Shown: in pieces, positions 1-5,700 of the stretch
Layout: each line of letters starts with the position of its first letter
Numbering within the stretch: position 1 is the first letter of the stretch
NCBI GenBank assembly: GCA_023432845.1
Contig: JAEZEY010000265.1
Coordinates: forward strand, 1 to 6,809
DNA from: Pseudomonadota bacterium
Lineage (GTDB): Bacteria; Pseudomonadota; Alphaproteobacteria; Rhizobiales; Xanthobacteraceae
Direction: 5' to 3'
DNA length: 6,809 nucleotides
Made by a program: the position numbers and the translations under genes
The notes under the pieces: generated by a model
Database searches by the model: none
What the model was told of the DNA's origin: nothing
What the model saw: the letters and a program-made list of their open reading frames with translations, nothing else

Positions 1-140
1 TGAGCCAGGGCAAGGCCAACATCCAGGCGCCGTGGCTCGGCCTCACCGGCTTCTTCGCCATCGCCATCATGCTATCGCTGCTGATCTTCATCGGCGAGGC
101 AGTGCGCGATGCCTTCGATCCGCGGAAAACGTTCGTATGA
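1..140 (+). CDS. yejE: Peptide ABC transporter permease, C-terminal end (YejE-like), 5' truncated
   Basis: This is the last 45 codons of an inner-membrane permease; the rest lies upstream of the window. The readable frame begins at position 3 and ends in TGA at 138-140. It reads SQGKANIQAPWLGLTGFF, then a hydrophobic segment (roughly AIAIMLSLLIFIGEAV), then a short polar tail [13 protein letters not shown] late APWLG... segment, a last transmembrane helix and a tail of the 'GEAVRDAFDPRK' type are typical of the permeases of peptide and nickel ABC transporters (DppC/OppC/YejE). The name YejE rests mainly on the next gene, which is a YejF-type fused ATPase. The stop codon overlaps the next start (ATGA at 137-140), so the two genes are very likely translationally coupled. 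No other part of the transporter (YejA binding protein, YejB) is visible. Confidence 0.85.
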   Translation, partial: SQGKANIQAPWLGLTGFFAIAIMLSLLIFIGEAVRDAFDPRKTFV

Positions 141-1765
141 CCGAGCCTCTTCTCAAGATCGAGAACCTGTCGGTGGCCTTCGGCGTCGGTGCCCATGAAG
201 TGCACGCCGTCAATGGCGTGTCATTCGAGATCGGCAAGGGCCAAACCGTGGCGCTGGTCGGCGAGTCGGGCTCCGGAAAATCGGTGACGGCATTGAGCGT
301 GATGAAGCTGCTGCCCTACCCGGCGGCACGCCATCCCTCGGGCGCGATCACGTTCAAGGGCCAGGAACTGCTGTCGATGCCGGAGAACGAGATCCGCAAG
401 GTGCGCGGCAACGACATTACCATCATCTTCCAGGAGCCGATGACCTCGCTCAATCCGCTTCACACGATCGAGAAGCAGATTGCCGAGGTGCTGTTGCTGC
501 ACAAGGGCATGACCGGGCAGGCGGCACGGGCGCGCATCATCGAACTGCTGACGCAGGTCGGCATTCCCGATCCGGAGGGGCGGTTGCAGAGCTATCCGCA
601 TCAGATGTCCGGCGGCCAGCGCCAGCGTATCATGATCGCGATGGCGCTGGCCAACGAGCCGGACCTGCTGATCGCCGACGAGCCGACCACCGCGCTCGAC
701 GTCACGGTGCAGGCGCAGATTCTGAAGCTTCTCAAGCACATCCAGACGCGACTTGGCATGTCGATGCTGTTCATCACCCACGACCTCGGCATCGTGCGCA
801 AGCTCGCCGATCGCGTCTGCGTCATGCAGCGCGGCGAGATCGTCGAGCAGGGGCCGGTGGAAGAGGTGTTCGGCAAGCCGCAGCATCCCTACACCCAGGC
901 GCTGCTTGCCGCCGAGCCGAAGCCCGACCCGGCGCCGCCGAAGCCCGATGCGCCGGTCGTGGTCAAGACCAATGACCTCAAGGTCTGGTTCCCGATCAAG
1001 CGCGGCGTGCTGCGCAAGGTGGTCGGCCACATCAAGGCGGTTGACGGCGTCAGCATTGAGCTGCGCAAGGGCGAGACGCTCGGCGTCGTCGGCGAGTCGG
1101 GCTCGGGCAAGACCACGCTCGGCCTTGCCATCCTGCGGCTGATTTCCTCGGACGGGCCGATTGTCTTCATGGGCGAACAATTGCAGGGCCTGAAGTTCAA
1201 GGAAATGCGGCCGCACCGCCGCCAGATGCAGATCGTGTTCCAGGACCCTTACGGCTCACTCAGCCCGCGCATGTCGGTGTCCGACATCATCGAGGAAGGA
1301 CTGTGGGTCCATCACCCCGGCATGGACGACGTCGAGCGGGAGCGGCGCGTCGTCGCGGCACTGGAAGACGTCGGACTCGATACGGCGACGCGTCACCGCT
1401 ATCCGCATGAATTCTCCGGCGGCCAGCGTCAGCGCATCGCCATTGCCCGCGCCCTGGTGCTGGAGCCGACTTTCATCGTGCTTGACGAGCCGACCTCGGC
1501 GCTCGACATGCTGATCCAGGCGCAGATGGTCGATCTGCTGCGCGACCTGCAGAAGAAGCGCGACCTGACCTACATGTTCATCTCGCACGATCTGCGCGTG
1601 GTCGCAGCGCTGGCATCGCGGCTTCTCGTGATGCGCGACGGCAAGATGGTGGAAGAGGGCCCCGCGGCCGAGTTGTTCAAGAATCCGAAAAGCGACTACA
1701 CGCGCGCGCTGTTCGCGGCCGCTTTCCGTATCGAGACCGCGGCCGAGGGCGCGGTGGCGCCTTAG
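137..1765 (+). CDS. yejF: Peptide ABC transporter, fused double ATP-binding protein (YejF-like)
   Basis: This 542-residue cytoplasmic ATPase drives peptide import through YejB/YejE. Two complete ABC domains are fused in one chain, as in E. coli YejF (529 aa). Domain 1: Walker A GESGSGKS at 42-49, Q-loop Q99, signature MSGGQ 157-161, Walker B ending LLIADEP with catalytic E182, switch H215. Domain 2: Walker A GESGSGKT 319-326, Q-loop Q369, signature FSGGQ 426-430, Walker B FIVLDEP with E451, switch H484. Each domain ends in the Opp/Dpp-family motif (HPYTQALL near 250; DYTRALF near 520). A Pro-rich linker ([13 protein letters not shown], about 261-273) joins them. All catalytic residues look intact in both halves. 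I chose the ATG at 137 over the upstream in-frame start at 32 because it overlaps the yejE stop as ATGA, has GGA at 124-126, and gives the usual N-terminus ([15 protein letters not shown]). In Agrobacterium a YejBEF system imports murein peptides; the substrate here is inferred. Confidence 0.95.
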   Translation: MTEPLLKIENLSVAFGVGAHEVHAVNGVSFEIGKGQTVALVGESGSGKSVTALSVMKLLPYPAARHPSGAITFKGQELLSMPENEIRKVRGNDITIIFQEPMTSLNPLHTIEKQIAEVLLLHKGMTGQAARARIIELLTQVGIPDPEGRLQSYPHQMSGGQRQRIMIAMALANEPDLLIADEPTTALDVTVQAQILKLLKHIQTRLGMSMLFITHDLGIVRKLADRVCVMQRGEIVEQGPVEEVFGKPQHPYTQALLAAEPKPDPAPPKPDAPVVVKTNDLKVWFPIKRGVLRKVVGHIKAVDGVSIELRKGETLGVVGESGSGKTTLGLAILRLISSDGPIVFMGEQLQGLKFKEMRPHRRQMQIVFQDPYGSLSPRMSVSDIIEEGLWVHHPGMDDVERERRVVAALEDVGLDTATRHRYPHEFSGGQRQRIAIARALVLEPTFIVLDEPTSALDMLIQAQMVDLLRDLQKKRDLTYMFISHDLRVVAALASRLLVMRDGKMVEEGPAAELFKNPKSDYTRALFAAAFRIETAAEGAVAP

Positions 1766-2398
1766 ATGGCCGGCCCGCTCGCCGACGATCCGGCCGACGT
1801 CGCGCTCGATGCGCCGGAGATTCTGGCGAGCGGCTATCGCGACTACCGGCGGTACCGCCTGGCCCTTCGCTATGCGGGGCAAGAGCCGCTCGTTCAACGC
1901 CGCGACATTCTGGTCAGTTCGCCGGTGATCGCCGTGCTGCCGGTCGATCCGGTGCGCCGCGAAGTCATACTGATCCGGCAATTTCGCCTGGCCGCGCATC
2001 TTGCCAACGGCCGCGGCGAGATGATCGAGATCGTTGCCGGGAGCGTCGAAGCCGGCGAGGCGCCGGTAGCCGCGGCGCGGCGCGAATGCCGCGAGGAAAT
2101 CGGAATCGCGCCGGACACGCTCAAACCGCTGTTCTCGTTCATGACGTCGCCCGGCATCACCGACGAGACGATCGAATTGTTCGTCGCCGCGGTCGACGCC
2201 GCACGCCTGCCCGCTCTTGCCGGAGCCGAAGGCGAGGGCGAGCGCATCGAAGTATTGCGCGTACCGTTCGACGACGTGCCGGCGCTGCTCGATGGCGGCC
2301 GCGTGCACAACGGCCCGCTGATCCTGGCGCTGCAATGGCTGCTGCTCAATCGCGACAGGATCGACGCGGTTTTCGCGCACGCCGTCACACAAACTTGA
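1766..2398 (+). CDS. nudF: Nudix hydrolase, ADP-ribose pyrophosphatase type (NudF-like)
   Basis: This is a 210-residue soluble Nudix hydrolase, predicted to cleave ADP-ribose or related nucleoside diphosphate sugars into AMP plus a sugar phosphate using Mg2+. The Nudix box matches the consensus exactly: G92, E98, R106-E107, E110-E111, G113 (core ARRECREEIGI). Features shared with E. coli NudF (209 aa) are an N-terminal segment before the box, 'LPVDPVRREVILIRQFRLAAH' around 58-78 (NudF has LPFDPVRDEVVLIEQIRIAAY), 'TSPGITDE' near 127-134, and a C-terminal 'LILALQWLLL'. Length, box and flanks therefore favour the ADP-ribose group over MutT-like members, though GDP-mannose or other NDP-sugars cannot be excluded. 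The ATG directly follows the yejF TAG with no spacer. There is no good Shine-Dalgarno sequence close to it, so translation probably depends on ribosomes finishing yejF. The functional link to a peptide importer is unclear. Confidence 0.9.
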   Translation: MAGPLADDPADVALDAPEILASGYRDYRRYRLALRYAGQEPLVQRRDILVSSPVIAVLPVDPVRREVILIRQFRLAAHLANGRGEMIEIVAGSVEAGEAPVAAARRECREEIGIAPDTLKPLFSFMTSPGITDETIELFVAAVDAARLPALAGAEGEGERIEVLRVPFDDVPALLDGGRVHNGPLILALQWLLLNRDRIDAVFAHAVTQT

Positions 2399-2459
2399 TT
2401 GGCTATGAGATGGGTCCTTCAGGCATGAGCGCCCGTGAACCGACCGGAGTTTCCGCACC
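2399..2459 (+). promoter_or_regulatory. Short gap before the DsbA-family gene, with ribosome binding site and a 17-codon open frame
   Basis: This 61-base spacer holds GGAG at 2446-2449, 10 bases before the GTG at 2460 and 13 before the ATG at 2463, which favours the GTG start. A short open frame starts at ATG 2410 (MGPSGMSAREPTGVSAP), and its TGA at 2461-2463 overlaps the ATG at 2463 (TGATG). This could couple translation into the next gene if it is translated, but I see no strong ribosome site for it. I found no convincing sigma-70 promoter with proper spacing, so readthrough from the yejF-nudF transcript is likely. Confidence 0.4.
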
Positions 2460-3146
2460 GTGATGCTGCCGCGCCTTGCCGTTGCCGCCGCTCTGCTGTT
2501 CATGTTTGCTGCCGCGCCGCCGGCGCGCGCCAATGACGCGGCTCAGTTTCCGATCATTGCCGACGACGGCAATCTCATCGCCAATCACAGCGTTTCGAAC
2601 GACCTCATTGTCCGCATCGAGCATCTCAAGAATATCGTCGTGGCCGGCAATCCGGCCGGCAGGGTGACCTTGTACGAGTTCTACGATCTCAATTGCCCCT
2701 ACTGCCGCCGCGCCTCGGACGACATCGACGAACTGCTCCAGAGCAATCCGACCCTCCGCCTTGTGCTGGTGCCGTTTCCGGTGCTCGGGATACCGTCGAT
2801 CCTGGCGGCCCGGGTCGAATATGCGGTGAACCGCATGGCGAGTCCGGAGAATGCCTACAAGTTCCACCGCGCGGTCTATCAGGGCCGCGGCACCATCGAC
2901 GACAAGCGGGCCTTCGCGGCCGCGCAAGCGCTCGGCCTGGAAAGCGTTGAACTGCGCAAGATCGCTAACGAGGATGCGTTCGGCACGGTGATGAAGGAGC
3001 ATCTGCGCGTTGGCGATGCGCTCGGCATCCAGGCGACGCCGGGACTGGTGCTCGGCGGCGTTGCTATCGTCGGCTATCCGGGCAAGAAGGCGCTCACCGA
3101 GGCGGTCAACTCCGTGGCGAAGTGCGGCACGGTGATGTGTCCGTGA
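2460..3146 (+). CDS. Exported DsbA-family thiol oxidoreductase (thioredoxin fold)
   Basis: This 228-residue protein is predicted to act in the periplasm on substrate disulfides. The N-terminus is a Sec signal peptide: a short basic start (MMLPR), a hydrophobic core LAVAAALLFMFAAA, and a likely cleavage site after PPARA near residue 24. The thioredoxin-fold active site is CPYC at 79-82 in 'LYEFYDLNCPYCRR'. The matching cis-proline is P194 in 'GIQATPGLVLGG', with the helical insert between them as in DsbA/DsbG-like proteins (Pfam DSBA, 'GDALGIQATPG'). Two further cysteines lie at the extreme C-terminus (C222 and C227, KCGTVMCP) and could form a second disulfide. Start: GTG 2460 has the better-spaced GGAG, and ATG 2463 is the alternative, one residue shorter. 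I cannot tell from the sequence whether it works as oxidase, reductase or isomerase. It is the last gene of the plus-strand run and faces a convergent gene. Confidence 0.92.
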   Translation: MMLPRLAVAAALLFMFAAAPPARANDAAQFPIIADDGNLIANHSVSNDLIVRIEHLKNIVVAGNPAGRVTLYEFYDLNCPYCRRASDDIDELLQSNPTLRLVLVPFPVLGIPSILAARVEYAVNRMASPENAYKFHRAVYQGRGTIDDKRAFAAAQALGLESVELRKIANEDAFGTVMKEHLRVGDALGIQATPGLVLGGVAIVGYPGKKALTEAVNSVAKCGTVMCP

Positions 3147-3148
3147 TC

Positions 3149-3233
3149 GTCATTCCGGACGCCGCGCAGCGGCGAACCGGAATGCAGCAGTTTGAACGAT
3201 GATTGTTGCTGGTGCAGTACGCGCCAGAATGAC
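3149..3233. repeat. Palindromic intergenic repeat with terminal inverted repeats, possible bidirectional terminator
   Basis: The gap between the convergent dsbA-like and NlpC/P60 genes is almost fully occupied by a structured element. Its ends are inverted copies, GTCATTC at 3149-3155 and GAATGAC at 3227-3233. The left half forms a strong hairpin: CATTCCGG (3151-3158) pairs with CCGGAATG (3177-3184), and inside it GCCGC (3161-3165) pairs with GCGGC (3169-3173) around a GCA loop. The 'CATTCCGG...CCGGAATG' plan resembles dispersed intergenic repeats I associate with Bradyrhizobium-type genomes. No run of T follows the stem, so a classical intrinsic terminator is not obvious. Its position between two gene ends would still suit transcript 3'-end formation or protection. 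Confidence 0.6.
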
Positions 3234-3240
3234 AAGCTGA

Positions 3241-4074
3241 CTACAGCCGCCTGACCGACGTCACCTCGCTGCCGGCCGCCTTGATTCGTGAAATTGCGTC
3301 GGCGATGGGTTCGACCACGACCATCATGTGATGGGCGTTGGCGTGGATCAGCATGCGCGCGTCGCAGGCGATGGCGACATGACCCTTCCAGAACACGAGA
3401 TCACCGCGGCGCAGGTCGGCGAGGGCAACGGCCGAGCCGAGCGCGCTCTCCTGCATATAGGTGTCGCGGGGGCTGGTCTGGCCGGCGGTCTGCAGTGCCA
3501 GTTGAACGAGCCCCGAGCAGTCGATGCCGAGCGATGACTTGCCGCCCCACAGATAGGGTACGCTTGCGAACATCTCGGCGATGGCGACGAAGTCACCCTG
3601 CTTCGTTGCGAGCGGCGTGACATGGCCGAGTGGATAGTGCCAGCCATAGCCATCGACGGCAAAGATGTCGGTCGTGCGGGTCACGGCGACACGGGAGCCC
3701 ATCGGCAGCGCGATCATCGGCGGCAGCTTGATATTGGCAGCCGGGAACCCGAATGTGCGCGGCACGCACACGCGATGCGTCGCTGTCGCGCTGACAGGCC
3801 CCAGCGCATTGGCCGACAGATAGCCGACATATCCATCGCTCTCCAACTGGCCCCAGGCCCAGCCTTCCTCGCTCGTCTCGTAGACCGTGACGCGCTCGCC
3901 TTTTAGCGCCTGGGTGTCGAGCACCGCCTCGTGCGCCGGTTCGCGGCGCAGATCGACGATCGGTTCGATCACTTCGTAAGTCTTGCCCTCGACGAACCGC
4001 ACAGCCTCGACCTGTCCACGCAAATGCGCGGCGGCGATGTCCTGGCGGAATGCGTTCAAACGGGGATCAAGCAT
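3241..4074 (-). CDS. NlpC/P60 (C40) cysteine peptidase with SH3-like domains, cytosolic, YkfC-like
   Basis: This is a 277-residue predicted peptidase of murein-type peptides. The C-terminal NlpC/P60 domain (about 160-277) has 'YLWGGKSSLGIDCSGLVQ' with catalytic C186, 'RRGDLVFWKGHVAIA' with H232, and the third polar residue H244 in 'MLIHANAHH'. The N-terminal part (about 33-155) looks like two SH3b-type beta domains: first 'VIEPIVDLRREP... GERVTVYETSEEGWAWGQLESDGYVGYL', then a divergent copy around 'GSRVAVTRTTDIFAVDGYGWHYP'. This plan matches YkfC-type gamma-D-glutamyl-L-diamino acid endopeptidases, which cut between D-Glu and diaminopimelate in peptides with a free L-Ala end. There is no signal peptide or membrane helix, so a cytosolic location is expected. 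I chose ATG 4074 (MLDPRLNAFR), not the in-frame start at 4125, because the 17 extra residues are translated from the adjacent palindromic repeat and 'MLDPRLNAFR' is the familiar N-terminus of this family. It lies downstream of, and probably in one transcript with, the aminopeptidase gene. Confidence 0.9.
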   Translation of the reverse strand: MLDPRLNAFRQDIAAAHLRGQVEAVRFVEGKTYEVIEPIVDLRREPAHEAVLDTQALKGERVTVYETSEEGWAWGQLESDGYVGYLSANALGPVSATATHRVCVPRTFGFPAANIKLPPMIALPMGSRVAVTRTTDIFAVDGYGWHYPLGHVTPLATKQGDFVAIAEMFASVPYLWGGKSSLGIDCSGLVQLALQTAGQTSPRDTYMQESALGSAVALADLRRGDLVFWKGHVAIACDARMLIHANAHHMMVVVEPIADAISRIKAAGSEVTSVRRL

Positions 4075-4082
4075 TTGCCTAT

Positions 4083-4173
4083 CCGTTCGTCCCCGCGAAA
4101 GCGGGGACCCAAGAGCGATTTGCACGAGAGGAAGAAACGATAACTGGGTTCCCGCTTTCGCGGGAACGAACGG
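4083..4173. repeat. Paired inverted-repeat element (two GAAA/TTTC-capped hairpins) between the two peptidase genes
   Basis: Two 29-base arms, 4083-4111 and 4145-4173, are inverted copies of each other with only two differences. Each arm also folds on itself. Left hairpin: GTCCCCGC (4089-4096), loop GAAA, GCGGGGAC (4101-4108). Right hairpin: GTTCCCGC (4148-4155), loop TTTC, GCGGGAAC (4160-4167). The two differences fall on paired positions of the stem (C4091:G4106 in one arm, T4150:A4165 in the other), so pairing is kept in both. This is the form of a REP/BIME-like or RAYT-mobilised MITE element. It fills almost the whole 111-base spacer between the aminopeptidase stop (4186) and the NlpC/P60 start (4074), so the shared minus-strand transcript would carry it. 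It may stabilise the upstream message or attenuate the downstream gene. Confidence 0.8.
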
Positions 4174-4185
4174 AGTTTGTGGATC

Positions 4186-5556
4186 TCAGCCATAGCGGTC
4201 CATCAGCACCGCATAGAGCGCCCGCGCCGCCATGAGCTCGCCGCCCTCGGGACGGCCGGGCCGCGCCGATGGCGTCCAGGCGAAGATGTCGAGGTGCATC
4301 CATGACGGCGCATCGACAAATTTCTTCAGGAACAGCGCAGCGGTGATGGCGCCGGCCATGCCGTCGCTGCCGACATTGTTGATGTCCGACACCTTGGAAT
4401 CGAGCTGCGTCTCGTAGGGCTGCCACAGCGGCAGCCGCCATACCGGATCGTTCTCGGCCAAACCGGCCTTGCCCATGTCGGCGGCGAGCTTGTCGTCATT
4501 GCTGAACAGCGCCGGCAGTTGCGTGCCGAGAGCGACGCGCGCTGCGCCGGTGAGCGTGGCGAAATCGGCGAGCAGCGCCGGCTTGTCTTCGCTCGCCAGC
4601 GCCAGGGCATCGGCGAGAACGAGGCGGCCTTCGGCATCGGTGTTGCCGATCTCGACGGTGAGGCCCTTGCGCGAATTGAAGATGTCGCGCGGCCGGAAGC
4701 TCTTTCCCGACACCGAATTCTCGACCGCCGGGATCAGCACGCGCAGGCGCAGCTTCATCTTGCCGGCCATGATCATGTGGGCGAGGCCGAGCACGCTCGC
4801 GGCGCCGCCCATGTCCTTCTTCATGTTGAGCATCCCGCTCGACGGCTTGATGTCCAGGCCGCCGGTGTCGAAACACACGCCTTTGCCGACCAAAGTCACC
4901 TTCGGGTCTTTCGGCCTGCCCCAGGTTATGTCGATCAGCCGCGGCGCGCGCGGCGATCCCTGACCAACTGCGTGGATGAGTGGAAAGCTGCTGGCGAGTT
5001 TGTCGCCTTTCGTGACCTGGATCTTGGCGCCGTGCCTTGCGGCCAGCTTGCGCGCTGCCGCTTCAAGTTCGTCCGGCCCCAGATCGTTGGCCGGCGTGTT
5101 GATGAGGTCGCGGGCGAGGGTGACGCCTTCGGCGATTCGGGTGACGTCGGCGCCGTCGATGCCGTCGGGCAGGGCGAGCTTGATCTTGCGGGCCTCGGCC
5201 TTGCGATAGCGCGTGAACTGATAGGCTCCGGTGGCGAAGGCGAGCGCCGCGAGCCGCGCATCGTGCGGCGCGTTGGCGAAGCGATAGGTGCCGGCCGGCA
5301 GCAGGCCCACCAGCGCGCCCGGGCGGAACGCGTCGATCGGGTCCCCGGGCCGTTCCAGGCCGAAAAGCACGCCGGCCAGCTTGCCGTCCTGCGCCGGGAT
5401 CAGCAGCAGCCGGCCCGGCTTGGCCTCAAAGCCGGCGGCCTTGGCGAAGGCGCGTTCGCGATCGCCGAAACCGGCGAGGATGGATTCCGCGTTATCGGCG
5501 TGGACGAACCAGATCGGGGTGCCGCGCTCGCTGGTGGCCGCAAAGACAGGGTGCAT
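4186..5556 (-). CDS. Leucyl aminopeptidase family protein (peptidase M17)
   Basis: This 456-residue cytosolic metallo-aminopeptidase is predicted to remove N-terminal residues from short peptides using two divalent metal ions. The C-terminal catalytic domain keeps the M17 ligands and catalytic residues: K225 and D230 in 'VGKGVCFDTGGLDIKPS', K237 in the same block, D248 in 'MKKDMGGAASVLG', and the family signature NTDAEGR at 305-311 with D307, E309 and R311. The N-terminal domain (about 1-165) is divergent, ending in 'ARDLINTPANDLGP', and is the usual place for variation. The protein is shorter than E. coli PepA (about 500 aa), consistent with the shorter 'leucyl aminopeptidase family' seen in alphaproteobacteria, so I do not assign pepA. 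The start at 5556 is preceded by GAGAGA about ten bases upstream on the minus strand. It is the first gene of a likely two-gene minus-strand operon with the NlpC/P60 peptidase. The DNA-binding role of PepA in plasmid resolution should not be transferred to it. Confidence 0.95.
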   Translation of the reverse strand: MHPVFAATSERGTPIWFVHADNAESILAGFGDRERAFAKAAGFEAKPGRLLLIPAQDGKLAGVLFGLERPGDPIDAFRPGALVGLLPAGTYRFANAPHDARLAALAFATGAYQFTRYRKAEARKIKLALPDGIDGADVTRIAEGVTLARDLINTPANDLGPDELEAAARKLAARHGAKIQVTKGDKLASSFPLIHAVGQGSPRAPRLIDITWGRPKDPKVTLVGKGVCFDTGGLDIKPSSGMLNMKKDMGGAASVLGLAHMIMAGKMKLRLRVLIPAVENSVSGKSFRPRDIFNSRKGLTVEIGNTDAEGRLVLADALALASEDKPALLADFATLTGAARVALGTQLPALFSNDDKLAADMGKAGLAENDPVWRLPLWQPYETQLDSKVSDINNVGSDGMAGAITAALFLKKFVDAPSWMHLDIFAWTPSARPGRPEGGELMAARALYAVLMDRYG

Positions 5557-5700
5557 GCTTGGTCGTCTCTCTGATCATTTTTCCGTCGTGGCAGTGCCGG
5601 GGACACTAGCCGAATTTCCGCGGTTAACCACTCGTTAGGGTTAACGTTTTATTGCTCGGTTATGCCGCCGGAAACTTCCCCTCGCACAAGCGGGATGTCC
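5557..5700. promoter_or_regulatory. Divergent promoter region with GGTTAAC repeats and a CtrA-like site
   Basis: This 144-base gap separates divergent genes (aminopeptidase leftward, TadD-like rightward), so it must hold promoters in both directions. Two copies of GGTTAAC lie at 5622-5628 and 5639-5645. Within them, TTAA at 5624-5627 is followed after exactly seven bases by TTAG at 5635-5638, one mismatch from the alphaproteobacterial CtrA site TTAA-N7-TTAA. CtrA often controls pilus genes in this class, which fits the rightward gene. The region is more AT-rich than its surroundings (for example CGTTTTATTG at 5645-5654). I cannot place -35/-10 boxes with confidence. Confidence 0.4.

Noticed and set aside
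32..136. Upstream extension of yejF to an ATG at 32
   Set aside because: It would overlap the yejE coding end by over 100 bases and adds an Arg/His-rich stretch not seen in YejF proteins; the ATGA overlap at 137 fits much better.
221..1216. 331-residue minus-strand open frame opposite yejF
   Set aside because: It is a codon-bias shadow of the ATPase gene with no plausible domain.
2395..2410. TTGATT and TATGAG as a promoter before the DsbA-family gene
   Set aside because: The spacing between the boxes is far too short for a sigma-70 promoter.
1256..2533. 425-residue open frame on the minus strand across yejF and the Nudix gene
   Set aside because: It is antisense to two well-supported genes; the translation is Arg/His/Asp-rich without recognisable motifs, as expected from high-GC codon bias.
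2403..3002. 199-residue minus-strand open frame opposite the DsbA-family gene
   Set aside because: The sense frame has a signal peptide, CPYC and cis-proline; the antisense frame shows nothing recognisable.
4083..4173. CRISPR-like repeat pair
   Set aside because: There are only two copies in inverted orientation, each self-complementary, with no regular spacers and no cas genes; it fits a REP/MITE-like element.
4519..5574. 351-residue open frame on the plus strand opposite the M17 gene
   Set aside because: The opposite strand carries complete M17 motifs, while this frame has low-complexity Arg/Ala/Gly composition and no family signature.
5641..5700. Start of the TadD-like protein at ATG 5662
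   Set aside because: It is not excluded, but no ribosome site precedes it and it would lie only about 16 bases after the putative regulatory boxes; 5695 or 5701 gives a more usual lipoprotein signal peptide.
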